This document shows positions 43,880-53,925 of a stretch of DNA of 64,000 bases, piece by piece. The stretch is taken from positions 4,838,501 through 4,902,500 of the forward strand of contig NZ_CP128362.1 in NCBI RefSeq assembly GCF_034274695.1, read 5' to 3'. This DNA is from Chitinophaga sp. LS1 (lineage in GTDB: Bacteria > Bacteroidota > Bacteroidia > Chitinophagales > Chitinophagaceae). The translations under genes were made by a program, and so were the position numbers. The notes beneath the pieces were generated by a model that saw only the letters and a program-made list of their open reading frames with translations, was not told the DNA's origin and ran no database searches. The number at the start of each line of letters is the position of its first letter. The first letter of the stretch is position 1.

Positions 43880-46201
43880 ATGATCAGGTCTATAGTTACG
43901 ATTATTTGTTTGTATGTGATAATGCCGGCCCGGGCACAGCAATTTACCCGGCAACAGAATGCATTTCAAATCCACACCGCTACGCAATCCTTTCAGCTGG
44001 AATTTTGTACATCTTCCATGTTCAGGGTCAGCTATGGGGCGCCTTTCAAAGAGCCGTTGATGGTGAACAGGTACGATTGGGATAGTGTGGATGTACGGGT
44101 CAAAAGCGAGGGGGCCGGGTTGGAACTCAGTACTGCCAGTCTTCGGCTCATCATCAGTGCTGCCGGCCACCTGGAAGTCTATTCCTCCAATGGTCAGCTC
44201 CTTTCTTCCGAAAAAAGCGCCGATTCCCTTGGGGTGAAAAAGGTGCTTCAATCCGATGAGCACTTCTTTGGCTTTGGAGAGCGAATGGACTTCCTGGATC
44301 AGCGCGGAAAGAAAGTGCAAATGGAGGTAGGCAGGGGAAAAGAGAAGCCACATATCGTGGGGGCTTACAATGTACTGCAGGCGAATTATAGCCCGGTACC
44401 TTTCTTCATGAGTACGAAAGGATACGGCATTTTCCTCCATACCACCTATAATTCCACCTGGGATATGGGGAATACGGAATCAGATGCATATAGTTTTTCA
44501 GCAGCTCAGGGGCCGCTGGAATATTATTTTATATATGGACCTCAGTTTACGGGAATACTGGATCTGTATACCCAGTTGACCGGCAAGTCGCCCTTACTGC
44601 CAAAATTTGCCCTCGGTTTGCATGTGGGCACTTATAGTGGAGGTACATGGGGGCATGAGGAACTGACTTCTGCAGCGTATGTGATTGAACTGGCCCGCCG
44701 GTTTAGGGAAATGGGTATTCCTGTAGATATTCTCTTCCTGGATTCTACATGGAGACAGTTTGGCAAGAACGGGGGCAAGGGGGCTACTTCTTTTGAATGG
44801 AGAGAGACATTCCATAACCCGAAGGCAATGTTCGACACCCTGTATAACCTGCATTATAACATGGTGGGGCTGCACATTCGTCCAAGGATAGACAATGGCA
44901 CCCGGTTTAAGTTGTTAGACACGGCCAGAGAATTACATTATACCTATCCGGAGGCTAATAACCCCGGGGAGTTTATCAACTACTTTGATACTGCTGCTGT
45001 GAGCTGGTGGTGGAACCATGCAGCGATGAAAGTGGCGGCTGTAGGAGCACGGTTCTTCAAGACAGATGAAGGTAGTGCCTTTGGTGCGCTGGCCAATGAA
45101 AGTGCGAAGACGGGACCCGTTGGCCCTGAGGCACAGCGATTACACAATGTATTTCCGATAGCATATGCGAAGGCGGCGTACGAACAGTTTGGGGCTTACA
45201 ACCAGCTGCGTGGTTTGAACCAGACCCGCGAAGGGTATGCAGGTATTCAGCGATTCCCTTTCATCTTTGCGGGTGACTGGCCCAGTCAATGGCAGTACTT
45301 TGGTCCTGTGATCAAAGCAGGTTTGAATATAGGTGTATCTGGTGTAGGTTACTGGGCGCATTGTATGGGTGGTTTTGAGCAACCTGCAGATCCTGAGTTG
45401 TATGTTCGCTGGGTGCAGTTTGGTATGCTGAGTCCTGTAGCCTTATTGTTTGGCATGGATCATCCTGGTTATAAAGAACCCTGGCGTTATGGTAAGGAGG
45501 CGACGGATATTTTTAAGCAATATGATGAACTGAGATATAGTTTGCTGCCTTACCTTTATAGCACCAGCTATCATCAGTATAAAACAGGTACGCCCATTAT
45601 GCAGGCCCTTGTACTGGCATACCAGGATGATGTGAATGTGTACAACATCACAGATCAGTACCTCTTAGGAGAAAATATCATGGTATGTCCGGTGACGGAA
45701 AAAGGCGCTGCGACCCGTGTTGTTTACCTGCCCCAAGGCGAATGGATCGACTACTGGACAGGCAAACATTACGATGGTAAAAGTTACCTGAATGCCATAT
45801 GTCCGCTTGACAAAGTACCTATCTTCATCAAAGCAGGCAGTATTATCCCGAAACAACAGGTTGTTCAGTACGTAGGCCAGCGTGTGATAGACAATGTAAT
45901 ACTGGAAATTTACCCGGGCATAGGTAGTACTGACCTATATACCGATGATGGTAAAAGCCTGCAATACCAGCAGGGTATTTATTCCATTACCCACATAGAT
46001 CAGCGGACAGAGAATGGCGGTTGCCGCATACACATCAGTGCACCTGAAGGAAAATACCACGCTCCCACCAAAACCTTTACCCTCAGGGTACATGTAGAGA
46101 AAGCTCCTGCCAATGGCAAGGGGCAATACGATGCTACTAATCAGGTATATACGATTGAAGGCATCGATGCTACCAAAGAAAATACGATACTCATCAACTG
46201 A
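43880..46201 (+). CDS. GH31 family alpha-glycosidase
   Basis: Exported 773-aa glycoside hydrolase. ATG 43880 starts signal peptide MIRSIVTIICLYVIMPARAQ; an upstream TTG frame (43844) adds only non-signal residues. N-terminal beta-sandwich (about 25-230), (beta/alpha)8 barrel with nucleophile Asp396 in FFKTDEGSAFG and acid/base Asp466 in FAGDWPSQW, then C-terminal beta domains (LPQGEWIDYWTGKHYDG). GH31 includes alpha-xylosidases, alpha-glucosidases, alpha-galactosidases and sulfoquinovosidases; KTDEG is not diagnostic of one of them. It is transcribed with the GH2-esterase fusion one base downstream. Confidence 0.92.
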   Translation: MIRSIVTIICLYVIMPARAQQFTRQQNAFQIHTATQSFQLEFCTSSMFRVSYGAPFKEPLMVNRYDWDSVDVRVKSEGAGLELSTASLRLIISAAGHLEVYSSNGQLLSSEKSADSLGVKKVLQSDEHFFGFGERMDFLDQRGKKVQMEVGRGKEKPHIVGAYNVLQANYSPVPFFMSTKGYGIFLHTTYNSTWDMGNTESDAYSFSAAQGPLEYYFIYGPQFTGILDLYTQLTGKSPLLPKFALGLHVGTYSGGTWGHEELTSAAYVIELARRFREMGIPVDILFLDSTWRQFGKNGGKGATSFEWRETFHNPKAMFDTLYNLHYNMVGLHIRPRIDNGTRFKLLDTARELHYTYPEANNPGEFINYFDTAAVSWWWNHAAMKVAAVGARFFKTDEGSAFGALANESAKTGPVGPEAQRLHNVFPIAYAKAAYEQFGAYNQLRGLNQTREGYAGIQRFPFIFAGDWPSQWQYFGPVIKAGLNIGVSGVGYWAHCMGGFEQPADPELYVRWVQFGMLSPVALLFGMDHPGYKEPWRYGKEATDIFKQYDELRYSLLPYLYSTSYHQYKTGTPIMQALVLAYQDDVNVYNITDQYLLGENIMVCPVTEKGAATRVVYLPQGEWIDYWTGKHYDGKSYLNAICPLDKVPIFIKAGSIIPKQQVVQYVGQRVIDNVILEIYPGIGSTDLYTDDGKSLQYQQGIYSITHIDQRTENGGCRIHISAPEGKYHAPTKTFTLRVHVEKAPANGKGQYDATNQVYTIEGIDATKENTILIN

Positions 46202-46202
46202 T

Positions 46203-49200
46203 ATGAAACAAACAGGATTGATAGCACTGCTGCTTGGCTGTATGCTGTCTGTAAAAGCACAAACGATCTCCCTGAAGGGAGAATGGCAGTTCACCACCGA
46301 CTCTGCCGGACAATGGAGCACCGTGAAATTGCCGGGTTCTATGCTGGAAAATAATAAAGGAGAGGAGGTGTCGGTGAATACAAGGTGGACGGGGAGTATC
46401 TATGATAGCTCCTGGTACTTCAATCCTGAAATGGCGAAATACCGGGTGCCGGGGAATATTAAGTATCCATTCTGGCTCACACCGGCAAAGACGTATGTAG
46501 GGCCGGCATGGTATAAGAAGGTGGTGGATATTCCGGCAGACTACGCGGATCGCAGAATTACATTTACGATGGAAAGGCCGCACTGGGAAACAGTGGTGTA
46601 TGTAGATGGACAGCGGGCCGGGATGCAGAATAGTATGAGTGCACCGCATGTGTATGATCTGTCCGGGTTATTAAGTCCGGGGAGGCATACGATATTAGTG
46701 CGGATTGATAATAGGATTAAGGAGATTAATGTAGGGCCGGATTCACATAGTCTGACGGATCATACGCAGGGGAATTGGAATGGTACGATCGGGAAGTTGG
46801 AGTTGAATGCGGGGGGAATGGTGTGGATGGAGGATGTGCAGGTGTATCCGGATGTGAAGAGGCGAATTGCAAAGATTAAATTATTAGTAGGGCGAAGAGG
46901 AATCAGATCTGTATCAGGTAAGTTTTTAATTACGGCAAATTGTGAAAATATTAAAGCCCCTTTAAAGGAAGTTCCTTTTCAATTGAATAAAGATACCACT
47001 GCTATTGTGATTGATTATCCAATGGGCAATGATGTATTGTTGTGGGATGAGTTCCATCCTGATTTGTATGAGCTAAAAATTCAGATGATACCTGCTGAAG
47101 GGGAGGCCAGTACTAAAAATATCACCTTTGGTATGCGGGAATTCAAAATTGCTGATACCCGGTTTTTTATAAACGGTAAACCTGTATTTCTGCGTGGCAC
47201 AGTAGACAATGCCGTCTTCCCTTTAACAGGCTATCCACCTATGGATGAAGCAAGTTGGATACGCATCTTTCAGAAAGCAAAATCATACGGCCTCAATCAC
47301 ATGCGCTTCCATTCCTGGTGCCCACCGGAAGCCGCTTTCAGTGCAGCAGACAAAGTTGGTTTTTACCTGCAGCCGGAAGGCCCCAGCTGGGCGAACCATG
47401 GTACATCTTTAGGAGATGGCTTACCTGTAGATCAATATATTTATGATGAGACGAACCGCATTGCAAAAGCATATGGTAACTACGCCTCTTTTTGTATGCT
47501 GGCATATGGCAATGAACCCAAAGGTGGTCATCAGGTAGATTACCTCACACAGTTTATTGCTTATTGGAAAGAGAAGGATAACAGACGGGTATATACAGGC
47601 GCTTCTGTAGGCAATAGCTGGCCATTGGTGCCGGATAATGAATACATGGTGAAAGCCGGCGCCCGTGGTCTACGTTGGTCTACGTTGCCGGGTAGTGATT
47701 TTGATTACTATGATCGCATCAAAGATTTTCATGTGCCTTATGTGAGTCATGAAATGGGTCAGTGGTGTGTATATCCCGACTTTACTGAAATACCTAAATA
47801 TACAGGTGTATACAAAGCAAAGAACTTTGAGATATTCCGTGATCAGCTCACAGCGCATCATATGGGTGCGCAGGCACATGATTTCTTTATGGCTTCCGGA
47901 AAATTGCAGGTATTATGTTATAAAGCAGAAATAGAGGCAGCTCTACGTACACCGGGTTTAGCGGGTATTCAGTTATTATCCATCAATGATTATCCGGGAC
48001 AGGGTACCGCATTGGTAGGTGTATTGGATCCGTTCTGGAATGATAAGCCTTATATCAGTGACAAAGAATGGCGGCACTTTTGTAGTCCGACAGTACTGCT
48101 GGCGAGGATAAAGAAATTTGTATACACCAGTAACGATACTTTGCATGCAGCTATATCTGTGACGAACTTTGGAGAGAAATCTTTATCGGCGATGCACCCT
48201 CTCTGGAAGGTAAAAGACAAAACCGGTAAGATATTGCAACAAGGTACATTCCCGGTCACAGATATTCCATTGGGTGATAATATCCCTTTAGGTTACTTAC
48301 ACCTGCCTTTAAAATTTACAGGTAATATCAGTGTGGAAATTAGTCTCGATGGTACGGATATCAGCAACAGCTGGCAGCTGTGGGTATATGCGCCAACTTT
48401 GGATATTTCTGAAAAAGGTATTTATGTATGCGATACATTGGATGCCGCTGCACAAAAGGTATTGCAGGATGGTGGGAAGGTACTGTTGCTGGCAGCAGGA
48501 AAGGTACAACAAGGAAAAGAAGTCGTACAGAGTTTTACTCCTGTATTCTGGAATACCTCCTGGTTCAAGATGCGTCCGCCACATACATTAGGCATCTTAT
48601 GTAATCCTACACATCCTGTATTTGCAGATTTTCCTACAGACTATTATAGCAACTATCAATGGTGGGAGCTGGTGAATAATACACAGGTCATGGAGCTGTC
48701 CAACTTTCCTGCTACTTTGACACCATTGGTACAAAATATAGATACCTGGTTCCTGAACAGACGATTAGGAATGATCGTGGAAGCGAAAGTAGGGAAGGGA
48801 AGATTGATCATCAGTAGTATTGATCTGAATAAAGAAGGAATAGTCACCCGCCAGCTGAAGTATAGTTTATTGAAGTATATGCAGTCTGCCAACTTCAAAC
48901 CAGCTGTAGATGTGAAGCTGCCTGTGATACAGGAATTGTTCAGACCGGGTGCATCAAAGAAAGTAAACCTGTATACGAAGGATAGTCCGGATGAATTGAA
49001 GCCGACTGCTTTACGGTTACCTGCAGTAGTAGGCGATCATATGGTATTACAACAAAATGCGGATATAAACATCTGGGGATGGGGTATAGCTGGTGAGAAG
49101 GTGACGATCCGGAATAACTGGGATAATAAAACCATTGCGACCACAGTGGGTAAAGATGGCCGCTGGCAGGCGGTGCTGCCTACTGCCAAAGCAGGTGGGC

Positions 49201-50486
49201 CGTATACACTGGCGATAAATAATATCCGCTTATCTGATATTTATTTGGGTGAAGTGTGGTTGTGTTCCGGACAATCAAATATGGATATGACAGTAGCACG
49301 CGAAGATCGCTACTGGTGTGGCGTGTACAATGAAGCTGCGGAAGTTGCGGCAGCTAATTACCCATTGATCCGTGTTTTTGATACCGACTTTACACCAACT
49401 GATACCATTCAAACGGATGTAAAAGGCAAGTGGGAAATTTGTTCACCAGCTACAGTAGGTCACTTCTCTGCCGCCGCGTATTTCTTTGCAAGGCATCTGC
49501 AACAGCAGTTGCAGGTACCAATAGGTTTGCTCACCACTGCTTATGGTGGCAGTACGGCGGAAGCATGGGTAAGTAGAAAAGAATTAGCCGCTCATAACTT
49601 CCAGTCTTTATTGGATGCGTATGCGCAGAAAAAGGCTGTGTATGATACCAGCTTTACAGCGCGTGCAAAATATAAAACGGCGATGGAACGCTGGGTGGCA
49701 GATGCGGCTATCGCAAAGGCGGAGCATAAAGATCCTCCCCGGAATCCAAAAGATCCTAATCCTGAGCACGATCAGCATAGTCCTGCTGTATTGTACAATG
49801 GGATGGTAGCGCCGTTGATCCCTTTTACCATTAAAGGGGCTATCTGGTATCAGGGAGAGTCTAATGCCAACAATCCAAACATATACCGCTCTTTGATGGA
49901 GACATTGGTAGCCAGTTGGAGAGCTGAGTGGCATCAGGGAGATTTTCCTTTCTATTATGTGCAGTTAGCGAACTATGGTAAACCAGATTCATTGCCGGTA
50001 AGAGAAAATGGAACGGTGTTGATCAGACAGGCACAGCTGGAAAATTTAAGCATTCCAAATAGTGGGATGGCAGTGGCGATAGATAATGCGAATCCTGAAG
50101 ATCCGGGGAATATACATCCAAAGAATAAGCAGGAGATAGGGTTGCGGTTAGGGTTAATTGCTGATGCAAATGTGTATAATAAAGAGGTCGCCTATAGTGG
50201 TCCGGTATTTTCAAAAATGGAAGTGCAAGGCAAACAGATCAGGTTATATTTTGAACATACAGATGGAGGATTGATGGCAAAAGGTGATACATTGAAAGGG
50301 TTTGCGATAGCAGGTGCAGATCAGCATTTTGTATTTGCAAATGCACGTATAGATGGGAATACGGTGATCGTATCAGCACCAGAAATAACAAAACCTACCA
50401 TTGTAAGATATGGATGGGCCGGCAATCCTGCCACCAATTTATATAACAAAGCTGGCCTGCCAGCAAGTCCTTTCAAAACAGATTAA
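46203..50486 (+). CDS. GH2 glycosidase fused to SASA/CE20-like acetylesterase
   Basis: A 1427-aa exported two-enzyme protein; usual GH2 proteins are 600-1100 aa and usual esterases 450-650 aa. Signal peptide MKQTGLIALLLGCMLSVKAQ. N-terminal GH2 part (about 25-950): sugar-binding jelly roll, Ig-like domain, TIM barrel with acid/base Glu438 (AYGNEPKGG) and nucleophile Glu517 (VSHEMGQW). C-terminal part (about 960-1427) is a sialate-O-acetylesterase/CE20-type SGNH domain with LPAVVGDHMVLQQ, block I GQSNM (Ser1025), AYGGSTAEAW and WYQGESNA. An uninterrupted reading frame joins them. The ATG at 46203 lies one base after the GH31 stop; an earlier in-frame codon at 46113 is inside GH31. A plausible job is removing acetylated galactosyl units. 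Confidence 0.92.
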   Translation: MKQTGLIALLLGCMLSVKAQTISLKGEWQFTTDSAGQWSTVKLPGSMLENNKGEEVSVNTRWTGSIYDSSWYFNPEMAKYRVPGNIKYPFWLTPAKTYVGPAWYKKVVDIPADYADRRITFTMERPHWETVVYVDGQRAGMQNSMSAPHVYDLSGLLSPGRHTILVRIDNRIKEINVGPDSHSLTDHTQGNWNGTIGKLELNAGGMVWMEDVQVYPDVKRRIAKIKLLVGRRGIRSVSGKFLITANCENIKAPLKEVPFQLNKDTTAIVIDYPMGNDVLLWDEFHPDLYELKIQMIPAEGEASTKNITFGMREFKIADTRFFINGKPVFLRGTVDNAVFPLTGYPPMDEASWIRIFQKAKSYGLNHMRFHSWCPPEAAFSAADKVGFYLQPEGPSWANHGTSLGDGLPVDQYIYDETNRIAKAYGNYASFCMLAYGNEPKGGHQVDYLTQFIAYWKEKDNRRVYTGASVGNSWPLVPDNEYMVKAGARGLRWSTLPGSDFDYYDRIKDFHVPYVSHEMGQWCVYPDFTEIPKYTGVYKAKNFEIFRDQLTAHHMGAQAHDFFMASGKLQVLCYKAEIEAALRTPGLAGIQLLSINDYPGQGTALVGVLDPFWNDKPYISDKEWRHFCSPTVLLARIKKFVYTSNDTLHAAISVTNFGEKSLSAMHPLWKVKDKTGKILQQGTFPVTDIPLGDNIPLGYLHLPLKFTGNISVEISLDGTDISNSWQLWVYAPTLDISEKGIYVCDTLDAAAQKVLQDGGKVLLLAAGKVQQGKEVVQSFTPVFWNTSWFKMRPPHTLGILCNPTHPVFADFPTDYYSNYQWWELVNNTQVMELSNFPATLTPLVQNIDTWFLNRRLGMIVEAKVGKGRLIISSIDLNKEGIVTRQLKYSLLKYMQSANFKPAVDVKLPVIQELFRPGASKKVNLYTKDSPDELKPTALRLPAVVGDHMVLQQNADINIWGWGIAGEKVTIRNNWDNKTIATTVGKDGRWQAVLPTAKAGGPYTLAINNIRLSDIYLGEVWLCSGQSNMDMTVAREDRYWCGVYNEAAEVAAANYPLIRVFDTDFTPTDTIQTDVKGKWEICSPATVGHFSAAAYFFARHLQQQLQVPIGLLTTAYGGSTAEAWVSRKELAAHNFQSLLDAYAQKKAVYDTSFTARAKYKTAMERWVADAAIAKAEHKDPPRNPKDPNPEHDQHSPAVLYNGMVAPLIPFTIKGAIWYQGESNANNPNIYRSLMETLVASWRAEWHQGDFPFYYVQLANYGKPDSLPVRENGTVLIRQAQLENLSIPNSGMAVAIDNANPEDPGNIHPKNKQEIGLRLGLIADANVYNKEVAYSGPVFSKMEVQGKQIRLYFEHTDGGLMAKGDTLKGFAIAGADQHFVFANARIDGNTVIVSAPEITKPTIVRYGWAGNPATNLYNKAGLPASPFKTD

Positions 50487-50537
50487 TACAGCGTCTGGCC
50501 TTTTAGCCGGCCGCAGGCCAACGCCGCCACGCCGCCC

Positions 50538-50580
50538 GCAAAAAAATAGCTTCCGCCGAAGGCGGAAGCTATTTTTTTGC
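50538..50580. terminator. perfect 20-bp bidirectional terminator hairpin
   Basis: Arms 50538-50557 and 50561-50580 with a GAA loop. The left arm has a run of seven A and the right arm a run of seven T, so it works in either direction. It ends the GH31/GH2 transcript and separates it from the SusC/SusD operon. Confidence 0.85.
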
Positions 50581-50621
50581 CAACAGATAACAGATTTTCC
50601 ATCAAATAGTACAATCCTCCA

Positions 50622-50652
50622 TTGTTCTCCCTTCCTTGCAACTCTATTTTTA
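50622..50652 (+). promoter_or_regulatory. possible promoter for SusC/SusD
   Basis: TTG at 50622-50624 and TATTTTTA at 50645-50652, 20 bp apart, resemble TTTG / TAnnTTTG with one mismatch in the last base of the -7 box. It would give a leader of about 135 nt before the SusC ATG at 50794. Confidence 0.35.
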
Positions 50653-50656
50653 CCCA

Positions 50657-50773
50657 ATGGAATCGCATTACCAACAACAACGGCTCGCGCGTCTTAAACG
50701 TTTAGAAAAACTATTGCTCATTCTTATCATATCGGCTACCGCACTGGTAGCATGGCTATTCTTTTTCAATTAG
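50657..50773 (+). CDS. possible 38-aa single-pass membrane peptide
   Basis: Frame ATG 50657 to TAG 50771-50773. The basic N-terminal half is amphipathic (MESHYQQQRLARLKRLEKLL) and is followed by one hydrophobic helix (LILIISATALVAWLFFF). This is a sensible inside-positive transmembrane topology, rare by chance at this length. It ends 20 bp before the SusC start. A predicted transcription start near 50659 would exclude its ATG, so it is uncertain whether it is translated. No family recognised. Confidence 0.4.
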   Translation: MESHYQQQRLARLKRLEKLLLILIISATALVAWLFFFN

Positions 50774-50793
50774 TATCAACCAACGAAAGCGTT

Positions 50794-53700
50794 ATGAAAC
50801 AAATTTTATTATTGGCAGCTTTGCTCCTCCTCGGGCAATGCCTCCATGCGGCATTCGCCCCGGTCACAGGACAAATCGTGGACGATGCCGATCAGACACC
50901 ATTAATTGGTGTGAGTGTAAAGGTGAAAAACACCAATAAAGGGACTACCACCAATGCGCAGGGACAATTCACACTCGACGTAACAGACAATATCGTACTC
51001 GTCATCTCTTACGTCGGCTATGAACCGAAAGAAGTTACTGTGAGTGGTCCACACCTCACCATTCGTTTATCAAAAGCAAACAAAGGATTGAATGAAGTCG
51101 TCGTAATTGGTTACGGCAGCGTGGCTAAAAAGAACCTGGTAGGCGCCGTCGCTTCCATCGGTGAAACCCAGATCAAAGACCGGCCTATCACCCGCATCGA
51201 TCAGGCACTCGCCGCTCAGATGCCCGGCGTACAGGTACAATCCATCACAGGTACACCCGGTGCTGCGCTACAGATCAGGGTAAGAGGCGCCGCCTCCGTA
51301 TCCGGCAGCAATGATCCGTTGTACATTGTAGATGGGGTACCCGTTGATGACTTAGGCGATATCGATCCTGCTACCATACAATCTGTAGATGTGCTCAAAG
51401 ATGCATCGGCTGCTGCGATATACGGTGCCAGAGGTTCTAACGGTGTAGTGCTCATCACTACCAAAAGAGGTCAGACTGGTAAACCCATCATCGCTTTCTC
51501 CGCCACCTATGCCAGACAGGAACCTGAAAAGTTAGTCGCCATGATGTCGCCCACAGAATGGATCCAATTCAAAAAAGACATTATCGACTCTTCCTGGGTA
51601 GCTCTTGGCAGAACAAAAGGAAAGAGCTATACGGCCAGTGATAACATGGATTTTCGTGCCTCCGAATTAGGGGGCACCGTTGCGAACACCCATGATCTGG
51701 CCAGCACCACCTATATGTATGATCCTTACTGGGCGTACGGTACAGATAGTCTCGATTACGTGAACTGGCAGGATGAATTTTTCCGGCCGGCCTGGATGCA
51801 GAAGTACAACCTCTCTGCCTCAGGAGGTAATGAAAATGTAACGTACCTCTTATCAGGCGAATACATGGATCAGGATGGGATGGCTGTGAACACCGGTTAC
51901 AAACGCTACACCTTCCGTTCCAACATGGAAATTAAGGTAAGCGAACGCGTGAAAGTCGGACTGCAATTATCACCTTCCATTTCATGGACAACTGGTGCAG
52001 GCATCGATGGCCGTAGTGGTATTGGTCCATCTGTAGCTGGTACGGCTCCCATACAGGAGAAGGGCGTCGGGGTACACTCCGGTGCTATCACCTCGGATGC
52101 TTATCGCTGGGTAGCAGACCAGATCAGCCCTGTAGAAGTGATGGAAAAGACGATGAACAAAACAGAGCTGACGAAGTTGCTCTCACAAATGTATATCAAT
52201 GCGGCATTAGCAAAAGGCCTTCGCCTGAACCTGACCGGTGCCTGGAACAGTAGTAGCAGTGATTACAAATATTACCAGCCTACCTCCGTGACTTCCGCCA
52301 GAAGAACCGCTACCGAAGGTTCTCAGAGTACGGCCACCCGCAAGACTGCCCGTACACAATACTACCTCTTCCAGGCATTGCTCACCTACGATAAGCAACT
52401 GGGCAAACACGGCTTTAACTTCATAGCCGGTGCAAGTACAGAAAACAACAACGCGGCGAATACGGCGCAAACCAACAAGGTATTTGCCAATGATAACCTG
52501 TACACCTTTGACCAGGGTTCCTCTACGGTGACTACATCCAGCACGACAGAATCAAAGCGCACACTCGCATCCTTCTTTGGTCGTGTCAATTACAACTTCA
52601 ACAGCCGGTATTTATTATCAGTGAGCTTCCGGCAGGATGGTAGTTCCCGCTTTGGCGAAGACTCCCGCTGGGGCGCCTTCCCTGCCGCTTCTATCGGTTG
52701 GAGGATCAGTGATGAAAACTTTATGAGTGGCCTGCGACACATCTTTAGTGACCTCAAAATCCGCTACTCCTGGGGGATTGCCGGTAATGACAGGATAGGA
52801 GGGGATTATCCTTCCATCGGCCTGGTGACCAGCACCAACTACGTATTTGGAGAAACACAGGCACAAAGCACCGGTTTCTCAGTGACCAGTATCACCAATC
52901 CTAACCTTCGCTGGGAAAAGACGACCTCCAACGATATCGGCTTCGATGCGACTATCCTGAATGACCGGTTCACCCTCTCTTTTGACTATTATGACAAGAT
53001 CACCAGAGACCTGTTACTAAGCGTACCCGTGGCCCGTGCTACCGGCTTTACAAAAGAAAACTCCAATATCGGTTCTGTAAGGAACTGGGGGTATGAGATC
53101 AACCTGAACTCAAGGAACCTCCGTGGTAAAGACTTCAGCTGGGAAACGGCCCTCAACTTTTCCTGGAACAAAAACAAGGTGGTACAACTGAACAACGACA
53201 ACACCCCCATCTACACCGGTTGGGAGAATACCGTTAAAATAGCCGTAGGAAGGCCATTATACACCTATGTGCTCTACGATGCTATAGGTGTATATCAAAC
53301 GGAAGAACAGCTGAAAAACCTGCCTAAAAGAAGCAGTACGATCATTGGGGACCCTGTGTACAGAGACGTAAACAAAGACGGTACGATCAACGCCAATGAT
53401 ATGACAGAAGTGGGCCATCCTGATCCCAACTACACCTGGGGCATGACCAACCGCTTCAGTTACAAACGCTTTGACCTGTCTCTTTTATTACAGGGCCAAT
53501 GGGGCAACCAGATCTTCAGCATGTTTGGCCGTAATATCGACCGTCCGACCACCGGGCTGGGTAACTACAATGCAAAGCAGGTGTGGGTGAACCGATTCCG
53601 TAGCGTGAGTGAACCCGGCGATGGAAAGACACCCCGCATCGATGCATCCACCGCCAGTTTGTACGATACCCGCTGGCTCTACAAAGGTGCTTTTTACAAG

Positions 53701-53913
53701 ATCAAAAACCTCACCGTCGGGTATACTTTCCGCCCGGGTTTTGTGAAAGGTATCCGTAATGCGCGGCTGTATTTCAGCGCAGATAACCTCTGGATGCATG
53801 ACAACTACTCCGGTGGTTATTCTCCTGAAGCCTTTCAGTCCGATTATCTGAGTGACTGGTCCAGCTACCCGACCGCACGCACATACAGCATGGGTATTAA
53901 TATCGGATTATAA
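50794..53913 (+). CDS. SusC/RagA-type TonB-dependent transporter (no STN domain)
   Basis: Outer-membrane importer of 1039 aa. Signal peptide MKQILLLAALLLLGQCLHAA, then directly the carboxypeptidase-regulatory-like domain (about 25-105, VTGQIVDDADQTPLIGVSVKV), TonB-box-like NEVVVIGYGSV, plug (VRGAASVSGSNDPLYIVDGVPVD, VDVLKDASAAAIYGARGSNGV) and barrel. There is no STN domain, as expected for an HTCS-controlled rather than sigma-controlled PUL. ATG 50794 is chosen for the signal peptide; an upstream in-frame ATG at 50752 adds 14 residues inside the small ORF. It is paired with the SusD 12 bp downstream. Confidence 0.95.
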   Translation: MKQILLLAALLLLGQCLHAAFAPVTGQIVDDADQTPLIGVSVKVKNTNKGTTTNAQGQFTLDVTDNIVLVISYVGYEPKEVTVSGPHLTIRLSKANKGLNEVVVIGYGSVAKKNLVGAVASIGETQIKDRPITRIDQALAAQMPGVQVQSITGTPGAALQIRVRGAASVSGSNDPLYIVDGVPVDDLGDIDPATIQSVDVLKDASAAAIYGARGSNGVVLITTKRGQTGKPIIAFSATYARQEPEKLVAMMSPTEWIQFKKDIIDSSWVALGRTKGKSYTASDNMDFRASELGGTVANTHDLASTTYMYDPYWAYGTDSLDYVNWQDEFFRPAWMQKYNLSASGGNENVTYLLSGEYMDQDGMAVNTGYKRYTFRSNMEIKVSERVKVGLQLSPSISWTTGAGIDGRSGIGPSVAGTAPIQEKGVGVHSGAITSDAYRWVADQISPVEVMEKTMNKTELTKLLSQMYINAALAKGLRLNLTGAWNSSSSDYKYYQPTSVTSARRTATEGSQSTATRKTARTQYYLFQALLTYDKQLGKHGFNFIAGASTENNNAANTAQTNKVFANDNLYTFDQGSSTVTTSSTTESKRTLASFFGRVNYNFNSRYLLSVSFRQDGSSRFGEDSRWGAFPAASIGWRISDENFMSGLRHIFSDLKIRYSWGIAGNDRIGGDYPSIGLVTSTNYVFGETQAQSTGFSVTSITNPNLRWEKTTSNDIGFDATILNDRFTLSFDYYDKITRDLLLSVPVARATGFTKENSNIGSVRNWGYEINLNSRNLRGKDFSWETALNFSWNKNKVVQLNNDNTPIYTGWENTVKIAVGRPLYTYVLYDAIGVYQTEEQLKNLPKRSSTIIGDPVYRDVNKDGTINANDMTEVGHPDPNYTWGMTNRFSYKRFDLSLLLQGQWGNQIFSMFGRNIDRPTTGLGNYNAKQVWVNRFRSVSEPGDGKTPRIDASTASLYDTRWLYKGAFYKIKNLTVGYTFRPGFVKGIRNARLYFSADNLWMHDNYSGGYSPEAFQSDYLSDWSSYPTARTYSMGINIGL

Positions 53914-53925
53914 AAAATAAGTTAC

